Shown piece by piece: positions 17,303 to 27,869 of a stretch of DNA of 64,000 nt. Source of the DNA: Sorghum bicolor (taxonomy: Eukaryota > Streptophyta > Magnoliopsida > Poales > Poaceae); contig NC_012871.2 in the NCBI RefSeq assembly GCF_000003195.3, forward strand, positions 59,945,802 through 60,009,801. Reading direction: 5' to 3'. The notes under the pieces are model-generated. The model ran no database searches. It was not told the origin of the DNA and saw only the letters and a program-made list of their open reading frames with translations. Within the stretch, counting starts at the first letter, position 1. Each line of letters opens with the position of its first letter. The translations under genes were made by a program, and so were the position numbers.

Positions 17303-20300
17303 CTATTGGCCTAGCTGCTCGGCCTGATCACCCGCCTGGCCCTGCTGCCCGGACGAAGGGGTCGGGGCCACCGGCGCCTGGCTGGTCGAGACCGCAGGCG
17401 TCGACCGCCCATCTCCCGCAACGGACGCGCCCGACAACTCCCTGGCCGACTTATCTGAACTCGGCTGGTCTGGGGGAGTGGCCGTTCCGCACAGATTGAT
17501 GTCGCCGATCACTGTCGACGACAAGTCCAGCAGACTACCCCGAAGCTCGTCCGCTTCCTGTGGGCCGACCTCCTTCGGGTACCCTTTCTCCAGCCTGCTC
17601 AAGTCGACCAGTGGGTAGTGGGCGCGCACCATGCTGAGGACGTGCGCGCCGGCAAACTCCCCGGCGTCCTTCATGAACTGCTGGAACCAGTTCCACGCCC
17701 GTTGCGCCTTCTCGACCGGGGTCAACTGCGGCGCGCGGGGCTGGCTCTCCGGGAGCTCGGGACTGATCAGGTCTAGGACTGGGGACACTCCTTTCCAGAT
17801 CCTGCAACAGTTGACCTTCCAGGAGTCCCGGTCCTTGATCAGATCATCCAGGTGCTTCTTGGCGTTCACCTTGAGCACTGGAAATGAAACAAAGCGTTAT
17901 TTTCGGCATACCAAACAAACAAAGGGGCGACAAGCAGCAGCTAACAAGGCGGCACCCATTACCAGATAATTCCCGGTCCTTTCGACCCAATTCCTCTCCC
18001 GCTCGCCGCCCGGACTCCAGCGCACCGGCGAGCTATTGGCTGAGCTGCTCCTTCTCTTGTCGGAGGCGCGCCACCTCCTCCTCTAAGTCTGCGTGAATCA
18101 TAAACTGGTCAGTAAAGCAAACTACACAAGTACGCAAAGCTGCTCGGAGCGTGTGACTAACCTTCTCGCTGCCGGTACTGGTCGGCCAAGCGACGAGTGA
18201 GGTCGAGACGACGCTCCTCTTGGGCACTCATCTCGGCCACCTTCTCCCCGACTTCCGACCGCAGCCGGTCTACCTCCGCGGCAAGGGCCTTGTTCTCGGC
18301 CACGATGCCTTCTATCTGGTCAAAGCACCGTTTCCGGTACTTTGCCGTTTTCATCGCGCCCTACAAAGCGAGCATATAACGACCATGCAAGACAAGGCAT
18401 AGAATGTACAGCAGTACAAAAAGTCGCTTACCTTGACTTCGTCGACGAGGCGCTTGGCCGCGCGCTCCACCCTGGCGGCCTCCTCGGTCTCGGCGAGCTC
18501 CTCATGCCCGATAAAGTGATCCCCGCGTTGGCGCCACACATACACGTGTTGGCGGCCATCACGGGGACGACCCTCAATCTCTTCCACCTCGTCATCGGAG
18601 GCCGCCCGGGTTTCCTCCTCCTGCGCTGCGTCACCCCCGGTGGTGGTCCCAGGCATTACTGGCCTTCGGACCAGACCTGCGGAGCCTGCAGCCGAAGAGG
18701 TTCCTGCTCGGGGCGGCGTGGGGACTTCACTCCCCCCGGCAGGAGGAGGGGTCGGGGATCTTCCCTCCTCTTCTGCGGAGCCAGCTGGGGGAGCCTCTTC
18801 AGCCCTGGTCGGGCTGCCTGTCGTAGTCGGTGCCGCGGTCGGGAGCCCCTCGGTGCTCCCAGGCGCGGCTGCAGCTGTAGGCTGCTCTGTGGTCTGGGGG
18901 GCCGTATCTTCAGCAGCGCGGACAGGCTCGCCCGTCCCCTGGCTGGCAGCCTGGCCGGGGTCGACATCCGACGCCACACTACAGGAACAAAAGTGTAATT
19001 TAAAAAAAAAGCAAAGAGGAGTCCAAAATACGTAAGTCGAACACTTACAGGTCTGATCGACGGTGGGTCGCGGTGAACCTCCTCCTCGCCCGGCCGGTCG
19101 GCACCTGCGCCCCCATCTCGACAACTTGCGGTGCAGGGGGGTCGCTGGCCACTCGATCAGTAGCGGCCGGCGCATTATCTGGGCGGCTCCGAGGCCGTCG
19201 GACTAACGACGGCGCAGCCTCCTCGTCGTCGTCGTCGTCATCAACGATCCGCACGAGCCGACGACGCTTCGGCGCTTGGCTGCTCTCCACCGGTAGACCT
19301 GCCGGCAACATCGGTGTCGGCAAGGGATCTGCCGGCAATGGCCTTTTCCCCGCTACCCTCTCCTCGGTGGTCGGGACGGGGCGGGCTTGTTCCTCCTCAC
19401 TGCTGGTGTAACGAGTACACCTAGCAGTATTGCCTTCTGGCAAGTCTTCTCCCGCAGGATCCTCCATCCCCGGTGCCAGTGATACATACACTGTGCACCG
19501 GTCGACATCGCCGATCTGCAAAAGCAACAAAGATGAGTCAGCTACAGACGATATACGAATGCTAAAACAAAATACTCTGCAACATACCTTTGGTGCTGGT
19601 CGGCCTAACTTGAAGGCTTGCACCCGATCACTGCCGCGGATGAAGCCTCCGTCCGCAAAGTTGAACAGCTCGTTCAACAGCCGTTGTACCTCCGCCTTCT
19701 CCAAGATCTCCGGTCGCATCCTGGTCGGGTCCACGCTTCCGGAATACTCGTACGCCGAGTGCACCCTCTTCTGGCAGGGCATCACCCGACGACAAATGAA
19801 GTTGCCGACCACGCCAAGCCCATCCAGGCGCGACCAGTCGATCAGCTTCATCAGATCCGCCACTTGACCGTCGAACTCCGGGCGGTCGGTCCAGCTTACC
19901 CTCTTCTCGGGAATGTACCCCACGTCGCAGAACGTGGAGCTGCCCGGTTCCTCCCTGACGTAGAACCACTTCCTATACCATTCGGTCAAGGAAGTGTTCC
20001 ATGGACAGTGCAGGTAGTGATTCTTCATTCCATCACAAAGGTTGAGGTACACTCCACCTGCAACCTTGGAGCCTCCAACTGCTCCCTTCTTCCTCAAGCA
20101 GAAAAGGTAACGAAAAAGATCGAAGTGCGGCTCTATGCCAACATAGGCCTCGCACAGATGAATAAACGTGGAAATAAGGAGAATTGAGTTCGGGTGCAGA
20201 TTGCAAATCCCGATCTCATAATACAGAAGAAGACCTTGGAGAAAAGGATGAACCGGAACCCCAAAGCCCCTCTTAACGAAATCTTCAAACACGACGATCT

Positions 20301-20475
20301 CACCGGCACGAGGGTCGGGGAAGCTTTCTCCTTCCGGTGCTCTCCAGCCGCCGAGCTCCGAGCTGTGCAGGAGTCCCATGTCGACGAGGTCACCGAGGGA
20401 TTTGGTGGTGCAGCGGGACTTCTTCCACTCCTTGGCCATCAGTTCAGCCCTCTTCTTGGCGTTGCTCTTCGCCAT
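17303..20475 (-). CDS. Six-exon antisense gene inside the Gypsy element (putative gypsy-type transposon domain, coiled coil)
   Basis: Exons on the minus strand: 20475-19588, 19515-19049, 18978-18432, 18360-18162, 18088-17963, 17877-17303. Every junction is GT-AG and every codon phase matches across introns of 72, 70, 71, 73 and 85 bp. The joined frame is 934 codons including the stop, broken only by a TAG in exon 5 (18035-18033). Exon 1 (296 codons, start MAKSNAKKRAELMAKEWKKS) holds a conserved block (GVPVHPFLQGLLLYYEIGIC, LHPNSILLISTFIHLCEAY, FDLFRYLFCLRKK). I recognise this as the plant putative gypsy-type transposon domain (Pfam Transposase_28). Exon 2 is acidic with a poly-Asp run and a basic KRRRLVR patch resembling an NLS. 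Exon 3 is Pro/Glu-rich. Exons 4-5 are heptad-rich coiled coil. Exon 6 has an Ala/Pro-rich tail. Function unknown. Extra antisense ORFs in Tat-lineage elements are established knowledge; the exon model here is mine. Confidence 0.8.
18033..18035 (-). other. Nonsense codon in exon 5 of the antisense gene
   Basis: TAG follows a coiled-coil stretch ending KEQLSQ. The same frame stays open for 23 more codons of similar charged composition and reaches a GTAATG donor whose phase matches exon 6. This suggests that the stop is a recent lesion in this copy. Alternatively the protein ends here and exon 6 is untranslated. Confidence 0.6.
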
Positions 20476-20584
20476 TGGAGGTGAGAAGTGGATTTGGGTT
20501 ACGAAGATGCAGGTGATTGAAGGAGGCGAAAATGGAAGGCTTGAGGGCAATGGCAGGGTAAGGAGCACAGGCGGAACTGTCAGG

Positions 20585-20593
20585 CTTTTATAA
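20585..20593 (-). promoter_or_regulatory. TATA box of the antisense gene
   Basis: TTATAAAAG on the minus strand lies about 110 bp upstream of the antisense ATG (20475). This is the expected spacing for a short 5' UTR of about 80 nt and supports an independent promoter. Confidence 0.65.
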
Positions 20594-20883
20594 CCCGCAA
20601 CTCCACCTCTCCCACTTCCCGTATTCTCGGGAAGTGGGCGGGCCATGCGGCGGATGCGGCGTTTCGGTTTATAATGATTATAGACAATTAATGCGGCGGA
20701 GTTTTCGTACCAATTGATGGTTCCCTTTTTCTCAAACCACGCAAAGGGCGGCTGTACAGTTGCCAGGCGCAACTTTTCATGCGTCCATCTGACAACCCAT
20801 CAGGAGGTCTCGTCATGTCAACTTTAACTGAAAAGATCGTTTCAATAAAAAGAAGACAAATATGCAGAGAGTCAACAGTCCGG

Positions 20884-21163
20884 GGACTGCACCGACCACC
20901 GAGCACTCGACGCTCGGGGACTGGTCGCCCAGTCTATCAGCTCGGAACTTCAAGGACTGCACCGACCACCGAGCACTCGACGCTCGGGGACTGGTCGCCC
21001 AGTCTATCAGCTAGGAACTTCAAGGACTGCACCGACCACCGAGCACTCGACGCTCGGGGACTGGTCGCCCAGTCTATCAGCTCGGAACTTCAAAGACTGC
21101 ACCGACCACCGAGAACTCGATGCTCGGGGACTGGTCGTACAGTATAGCAACGCAGAATTCTAA
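20884..21163. repeat. 70-bp tandem repeat array, 4 copies
   Basis: Units begin at 20884, 20954, 21024 and 21094, each starting GGACTGCACCGACCACCGAG or a close variant; the fourth is diverged at its end. Each unit contains CTCGGGGACTGGTCG. The core CTCGGGGACT, or a close variant, recurs singly downstream (near 21178, 21212, 21308, 21420 and 21716) up to the edge of the 3' LTR. Confidence 0.9.
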
Positions 21164-21727
21164 GGAGCGCACTTGGTGCTTGGGGACTGGTCGTCATACT
21201 ATTATACACCCGGGGACTGGTCGATTAGTCTATTCAATTGCAGACGGACTGGTAAATTCAATTTTTTAGACCTTGCTACAAGGCTCATACTTCGCCTTCC
21301 AGTAAGCTCGGGGACTACATCGGTACGATGCATCTGGCGATGCATCTCAGTTACAGAATTTCTTTGAGGACTTTTATTTTGACCCTGGCACCACGTGCCT
21401 ACGTCACCTACTACCAGGCTCGGGGACTAAGTGGGCACACTTCACCTTGCGGTGAATATGCTTGCTTTTTTGATGTTTATACCTTTCAAAAAAGAAAAGT
21501 GGGCACACTTCACCAGGAAAGAAATCTTTTTAAATTTAGAGCACCATGCATTCTTCGAACAACTCGCTTCTTCGATGTCAATGTTGATCAACTGTCTTTT
21601 GAGTTGGTCAAAGAACCGTTGCAACTGTTTGGGCGACTTTCCCACTTATTGAAGACGTCACGTCTCACTGATCGAAGAAGCTCAAGACGGCGTGTTACAT
21701 CACAATACATGGTGCTCGGGGACTAGC

Positions 21728-22187
21728 TGTGGGGGTATAAACCCCTATACCCTTACGGCTAGACTTCGGCCAGGAAGCTTGGCCCATTACGAGACGAGTT
21801 CAAGGCTTGATCCGACAACCTGGAGTTTCGCGCAAGGAAACAAGATGGGGAGATCAAGCAGGATTCTAGTCGGTTAGAATAGGAATTGATATCGAATTAT
21901 CCATGGCAATTGTAACCGACTAGGATTAGTTTCCAGATCTGTAACCCTGCCCTCCAGACTATATAAGGAGGGGCAAGGGACCCCCCTAGGACATACGATT
22001 CTCTCAACACAAATCAATACAACCAGACGCAGGACGTAGGTATTACGCCAACTCGGCGGCCGAACCTGGATAAAAAGCTTGTCCGTGTCTTGCGTCACCA
22101 TCGAGTTCGTAGTTTGCGCACCGTCTACCGATAAACTACTACCGTGAGTATACCCCAAGGTAGACTGCCGACTAGCTTTCGTCGACA
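21728..22187 (+). repeat. 3' LTR (460 bp)
   Basis: Nearly identical to 10187-10647. Differences seen: six substitutions and one fewer C in the C-run after CAAGGGA. The sequence just upstream (GCTCGGGGACTAGC) is at the polypurine tract position but is not a classic purine run. Confidence 0.95.
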
Positions 22188-22192
22188 GTGGT
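22188..22192. repeat. 5-bp target-site duplication (right copy)
   Basis: GTGGT, identical to 10182-10186. Confidence 0.93.
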
Positions 22193-23616
22193 TATATATA
22201 GTCGATTAAGGGTTGTGATTGATAATGTGTATGGGCTATAATGTAAGAATGTTGTGTTAATATATGAGCTGTAATGGAAGAATGCTGAGTAATATGAGCT
22301 CTAACGGAAGAATGTTGAGTTAATATATGTGTTGTGGGTTGTAATTGATCTATTTAGTTATTGAAATTAAATGGACAGATTATGTTTTGAATACCTAAGT
22401 CCTCTCGTAGATCAAAGAATGCTACCATTTAGAAAAAATAGTGACACTAGACTAATCCAACGCCAACAAATGGACAAACCGAGCATTGACATGTGGACAA
22501 ATCCAATGCTGACACGTGGACTAGAATAATCCATCACATGGAGTCAACATCACGAGCCACACATGGTAGTGCCACATCACCTGCCAATCTTATAGGCTTT
22601 GTTTGGAGCATTTTGTTGGACCACGCTTTGATTCCAAGGTGTCTTCCTAAGCTAACTTTGATTCGAATCCAAGAATCCAAAAGTGTACCATTTGGGGGTC
22701 CAACTTCCACGTGTGGAGGGAGGAGCGGATGCCGGATCTTGACATGCTCGTGCAGAGGGAAGAGCGGCCACCAAATCCTAGTGTGCTCGAGCGGTGGAAG
22801 GATCATGAATCATCACGTGTGTGGAGGTGGACCAGGCTCAGCAGTAGTCGTGGGGAGGAGACCGGCAGTGGCGCGGAGGAGGATCTCAGCGGCAGCTTAG
22901 GGAAGAGAGTGGTGGAGGAGCTCGGTGTGTGGAGTAGCTTGATGACGCGTGGAGGAGGAGCTCGACCGCCTGGGCTTGTGGAGGTGCATGAGAGGGTTTG
23001 CCACTGGTGCTCCACTAGTGAGGACAAAGAGGAGGGCCCCGACTACAGCCTTGACCATGGACAATGTAGTCTTGTAACACCAATCTTTGTTTTGCTTCAC
23101 TTCTCAATGACTTTAGTGGTTCGTGTTAATTTTATGTGTAATCATTTGGGATTTATGATGATCTCACCGACTTGTTCCATGCCGCTTGGACCTCCTCTTT
23201 AAAATCCTTCCATGTGCATCCAGATTTCAAAATGAAAGAAAATTGTTTGGTATTAGGCTTGTCTAACCTTGGAGAAGTAAGGGTGTGTGATCAGATACGA
23301 TAGAAGACATGGAGTGTAGGTAGCAGGTAAGATAAGCTCCCAATCCGCCACGCGTATAGAAGACTATGTCATTCTATTTATGGTTGGGTTGTCTTGACAT
23401 TGCTCCAAGTGAAACGATGGTCATTTAGGTTAATCTCTTTTAATAGCATCAAGTGTCACTTTGAATGATCCGTGAGGTGACGATTGAGGTTTGTGTTGGT
23501 TTATCCATAGCTTGATAGATGAGGTTAAAGTCGCCTAACACCACACAGGCTGGGTTTGTGAGGTCCTTCATAGGCATCTCCTACCGTTAGAGGCTTGGAG
23601 GCATATTCTCCTCTCT

Positions 23617-23648
<32 letters not shown>

Positions 23649-24517
23649 AGGTTACAACTCCCACTACTACGGAACACAACATTAGTGAACGTTCAAGATG
23701 CATATGGGGGACGGGCAAAGCAAGCATCTTTAAATTTATGTGTCTGAGTGTCTCTAAAAATGTATCCGTCTGTAGCACACAGAGACGCGCTTCAACGAGG
23801 CACGTCTCTGAATATATAGAGATGGTTATTGAACCAATGAGTCTCAGTTATCTGAACATTAGAGATGGGCATCGTTGTTATGTGGCTCTGGGCAAACTTG
23901 ACAAGATGCATGGTGGATAGATGCATCTGTAATCGTACATCTGTGATTGTTTCTCATTTTAGCGTCATTGGTGTATGCATCTTTTTCGCATTCCTGTCGT
24001 AGTGTCGATCATTCACCCCATACAAAAACAAACAGTTCATGCATTTTCATAACATATTACATGCAGGTTGAAATCGGCGCCAAATAATCTATTAGTTGAG
24101 CAATAACTAGTTCATTCATGGGATCTTTAAAAGGAAAGCTGAACAGGAACAACTCCATAAACTGACTAAAACCAAAATCCAGTGGGGATCCTTGTTTTTC
24201 AAGCCAACAGGGTAAACACCACTGACCATGACAATGGCTTGGGTTCACCTGCAAACTAACTGCCATATGCACCACACATATTGGATCCAAACTAACTCCC
24301 ATATGTACCATTCACATAGGAGCCACAAACATACTACTGATGAGGGGCACAATCATCAAGACATGAGCCGGCAAGAAATATTCTCCCCTCCTCCCCTTGG
24401 TGAATGTACAACCGCAACAGATTTTGAGCTCAAAACCTCAAATCCTGCGTGGACGTCGCAGTGGAGCACGTACGACGAAGGTGCCAGCGCGGCAACAACG
24501 AAGGTGATCCTACCAAA
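22193..24517. other. Spacer downstream of the retrotransposon
   Basis: No gene recognised. It holds an imperfect tandem repeat of about 33-36 bp, three copies, near 22228-22336 (units around GAGCTGTAATGGAAGAATG), and a CT microsatellite near 23611-23650. An open frame at 22711-23202 is Glu/Arg-rich, lacks recognisable domains and is probably not a gene. Confidence 0.5.
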
Positions 24518-24757
24518 TCACACCCCGTAGATGGCTGAGACCCTCCGCAAGACAGTCAGCTTGAGCTCGAGGATGCAGATGTAGTCGGCCGTCTGCCGGA
24601 GCAACACGTCCACATCGGCGTCGTGGGCGTCAGGGACGATCTTCTTCAGCTTCCTGAGCCTCCTCAGAGCCATATGCTGGAAAGGCCTCCTGCTAGTCTG
24701 CGACGCCACGCCTTTGTTCCTCTTCTTCCCCACCGTGAACATGGCTTTCCTTCTCAT
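24518..24757 (-). CDS. UPBEAT1-like atypical HLH protein (79 aa)
   Basis: A single-exon frame of 79 aa starting MRRKAMFTVGKKRNK. Residues about 28-75 form a helix-loop-helix: helix 1 ALRRLRKLKKIVPD, loop AHDADVD, helix 2 VLLRQTADYICILELKL. The phrase RQTADYI with preceding DADVDVLL resembles UPBEAT1/PAR1-type atypical bHLH proteins. The N-terminal part is basic (KKRNK, TSRRP) but lacks the E-box-reading HER residues, so it probably acts by dimerising with other bHLH factors in the nucleus; that is inference from family knowledge. A TATA box lies 107-114 bp upstream. A 16-base homopolymer ends two bases before the ATG, which could affect translation. No other gene lies within several kb on either side. 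Confidence 0.72.
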   Translation of the reverse strand: MRRKAMFTVGKKRNKGVASQTSRRPFQHMALRRLRKLKKIVPDAHDADVDVLLRQTADYICILELKLTVLRRVSAIYGV

Positions 24758-24759
24758 AT

Positions 24760-24775
24760 CCCCCCCCCCCCCCCC
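24760..24775. repeat. 16-base C/G homopolymer in the HLH gene 5' UTR
   Basis: C x16 on the plus strand, which is G x16 in the mRNA, two bases before the ATG. Its length is likely to vary and to be prone to sequencing error. Confidence 0.9.
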
Positions 24776-24863
24776 GGAGAACAGACTAGTTAAGAATTAA
24801 GATCGAGATGTGTAGCTAGATCTTCAGGATGTGTGGTGTGTATGTATGACTCGGCAAGGAGAC

Positions 24864-24871
24864 ATTTATAG
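24864..24871 (-). promoter_or_regulatory. TATA box of the HLH gene
   Basis: TATAAATG on the minus strand, about 107-114 bp upstream of the ATG at 24757. The spacing is normal for a plant core promoter. Confidence 0.6.
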
Positions 24872-24879
24872 GCCAGAGA

Positions 24880-26221
24880 GGCGAAGGATATTTCACTTGT
24901 CCATATGGGAGGACCTGGACCTTGGTTCTAATTCTAATCAGTAGAATGAGCTGTCAGCCTGCAAGCATAGCTCTCACAAGGCATGGCTTGTTACTGTGCT
25001 TGTCTGACATGCATGGATAGATCAGTGAAACTTCTGGTGTGTACGTGCGTCCATGCTTTTATCAAATCATTACAGTTTTTTTAATCAAAAAGTGTATTCC
25101 AGATTTCAAACGATTAGCAATTTTCAATCCATCTTTTGTCCATTCAGTTTAAATTTTTAATCGCTTCAGCTTAGACACCAAAGTTGCGAAAACATGTGTT
25201 CCTGCTGCTGAGCTATCATAATTTACTCTGACGAATAACAGAGTGCACCCTCTGTTCTTCCTCACCTGCAAGGCTGCAATGCACGTAGGCGAACTTAAGA
25301 CAAATCTTCTTCTCCTAATCATAATCATCATCAAGCTGTTAGCATTATTTGCAATGATTGGAGGAATTCCCATGTGATCTTTGCCAACTTGCCGCATATG
25401 TAAACTGAAAGAATCTGCAACTGGATGATATATAATCCGTCGGTGTGACCAGCTTGGGCCTTGGACACATTTTTTTTTAGGAATCAGGAGGACAGGGCCT
25501 TGGACACATCGATAGAGAATGAGTGTATCTTATAAGTGAGCAAACACTCTCCAATTGTATATGTCACTTTGTTGTCGTATTTTGGCATGTTGACATATCC
25601 AACTGATCAACGTAACTCCTTGCGTCGATTTTACTGAAGAAAATTCACAAGCCATTGTCAGGCCTCTTGGTTTGAGACTTTGGGGCCATATATAAAATGG
25701 AAATGAAAGATTGATCGATTGATCTGGCCGTCGGCGACACTACATGTGACCCTTACATCTCACCACTCACCACTGATATATGCTCTGTTGCTAGATAGGA
25801 ACATGGGCTTGTTGCACACAAGCACTGCTTGCATAACACAGGGACAACAGAAGCGCGCAAATGACTCTGCATTTTGTAAAAACACCGAGAAACTACGTGG
25901 AGCGTACGTGTAGCTACCGCATGCACGTGCCAGCTCTGAGATGCCGATCATTTGAAAATTTTTTTTCCCAATCAAATTTCAGTTCGGAGATAATCTTTTC
26001 AATTCGGACATAATCTTTTCAGTTAGCCATTTTAATTTGCATTCTATAACGATCGATTGTATTATAGCAGTTCGTTATTTACTTTCGATGGAGTATAAAA
26101 TAAAAGACAATTTGCCATCAATATCTAGTTAATATTATATGTATATACGATGAAGTCAAAATCCTGGTACTTTTGGCCCAATGCGGGACCGGTTTTTCCA
26201 TCATATTGCAGGCGATGCTTC
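24880..26221. other. Spacer upstream of the HLH gene
   Basis: No gene recognised on either strand. It probably includes distal promoter sequence of the HLH gene. The short frames carry no recognisable motifs. Confidence 0.5.
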
Positions 26222-26222
26222 A

Positions 26223-26361
26223 GGCTTTGTTTGGATGTCGTCGGATTTACCTTAATCCACATGTGTTGAAGTGGATTGGCGTGAAATTTAGTTCAAATTT
26301 CATTCTAATTCACTCCAACACATGTGGATTGATGCGAATCCGACTACATCCAAACAAAGCC
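26223..26361. mobile_element. Palindromic MITE, about 139 bp
   Basis: Long inverted repeats GGCTTTGTTTGGATGTCGTC and the complement of GACTACATCCAAACAAAGCC pair almost end to end. Flanking 3-bp duplication TCA (26220-26222 and 26362-26364). The whole element would fold as a hairpin. Confidence 0.8.
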
Positions 26362-26364
26362 TCA

Positions 26365-27500
26365 CTGATAAGTGTTCCCATAGGCACACCACTACTGTTC
26401 TTCCAAGCAATCAGGGATTGCAAAGTACAATGCTAGCTAGATAGCCACTGTGTAATGAACAGTGAAGGGCTCCCGATCTGAGCAGGCACGAGATGGAACA
26501 GCTCGTTCTTGACACCTTTTTCTGTTTCTCAAGCTGCAGTTTGAAGATGATGAAAGAAGTAATTAAACAGCGCGATTAGCAACAACCTGTCTCCGCATCA
26601 CTTTCGGTTTTAACTTACTACACACTGCATGCGCGCGGCCGGCCGGGTAGATCTACGTCGGCATTTAACCTACTACACACACGCTGCGCAGCTGCTGCAT
26701 GCATGGGCAGAACATGCATGTATGCAATAATGAATTAGGATTTAGGGCAGACAGCTGCGGCGTGTGAATGACAATTCGCGTGCTGATCGATCAAATCTTG
26801 CAGGATATGGATATGTATGCATGCAAAAGCTAAGGTCAGTGAGGGCGGATGGGTGGTAGATTCGATGTAGCCTTTCGAGCCAGGACCCAGCCGACGGCTC
26901 TTCAGAGTTTCAGAGGAGCTACAAGGGCGACGTGGAGCAACCGCGTTCGCTCAACAACGCATGTGCTGACGATCTAGTGATGCTTGATTGATTGATCATC
27001 CATTATGCAAAGATGGAGTTCACCGACGGTTAAGATCACGCCACTCAGTTCATCAATTGGTGTAGCCGTCCATTCTTTTTACATGTGTTTGATGATAAAA
27101 TAAATTAAACATAGGCCATACACCTATGTCGACCTGATGCAACAGGCAGCCCGCTTAGCATGTGCATGATTTTGAGAAACTAGAAAATGGAATGGTTGAT
27201 CCTAATTTTTTTTTTGAGACAGGCCCATTAACTTGTTTGTCTCAGAGTATAGAGGCGACCCAATTTTTTGTTTGGATTATAAAATAGGGAGAATGAGAAT
27301 GGACACCCTTTCCAAAAAAAAGAACGGACACAATATTTTCTTAAAAAAGAAGAACACACGCACTTATTAGCTACCAATTGTTGTTACGGTTGTGGTGCGT
27401 GAGGAGAGAAGTGTAGGTGATGGAGGGCTTGGGGCGAAAAGATGGATTACCATGCCAAGACTTGGCCGCAAACGAAGGTGTGGAGGTCATCGAAAAGCTT
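26365..27500. other. Spacer
   Basis: AT-rich with a GC patch near 26630. No gene, RNA or clear element termini seen. Confidence 0.5.
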
Positions 27501-27514
27501 GATTGCTCGCAAGC

Positions 27515-27854
27515 AAGGTTTTTAATTTTGATATCGCAAAAATTTTGGCCACCACCGAAATTACTGAATTTTACGAAATTCGACTGAAATTTCATTGAAA
27601 TTTTTGTAGAGACTAACACATGAAGTATGTTTCTCTTTTTTAAAAAAAATAGATCTAAACAAGTACCAGTATGATTTATAATTACACATCTATTGAATAG
27701 AAGAATATGTAATATAAACAATAGAAAATATGAGTCTAAAGTTATATAGCACATGTATTAGTATATAATGAAATTTCAGATTTTTCTTTCGTTCGACACC
27801 GAAATTACCAAAATTCACGAAATTTCAGCGAAATTTTGCCCAAATTTTGAACCC
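27515..27854. mobile_element. Mutator-like MITE, 340 bp, 11-bp target duplication
   Basis: Flanked by a perfect 11-bp direct repeat TGCTCGCAAGC (27504-27514 and 27855-27865). The ends are related inverted sequences (AAGGTTTTTAATTTTG against GGGTTCAAAATTTGGG). The interior is rich in inverted CGAAATT phrases. A 9-11-bp duplication points to the Mutator superfamily. No coding capacity. Confidence 0.75.
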
Positions 27855-27869
27855 TGCTCGCAAGCCATG

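Larger units (their letters stand above)
10187..22187 (+). mobile_element. Ty3/Gypsy LTR retrotransposon, 12.0 kb, with antisense gene
   Basis: Two LTRs of about 460 bp, both beginning TG and ending CA, bound the element. It is flanked by a perfect 5-bp duplication GTGGT. By eye the LTRs differ by six substitutions and one single-base indel, so the insertion is recent. With a commonly used grass rate of 1.3e-8 per site per year this suggests roughly half a million years. The internal order is PBS, gag, aspartic protease, reverse transcriptase, RNase H, integrase, then a convergent multi-exon antisense gene, a 70-bp tandem repeat array and the 3' LTR. Protease-RT-RNaseH-integrase order defines Ty3/Gypsy. 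No chromodomain is visible. The large size and antisense gene fit the Tat-like grass elements, but that lineage call is inference. Confidence 0.95.

Noticed and set aside
18342..20593. Plus-strand frames opposite the antisense gene
   Set aside because: No domains, and the minus strand has the splice-consistent gene.
22711..23202. 163-aa plus-strand frame
   Set aside because: Glu/Arg-rich low complexity with no recognisable fold or promoter.
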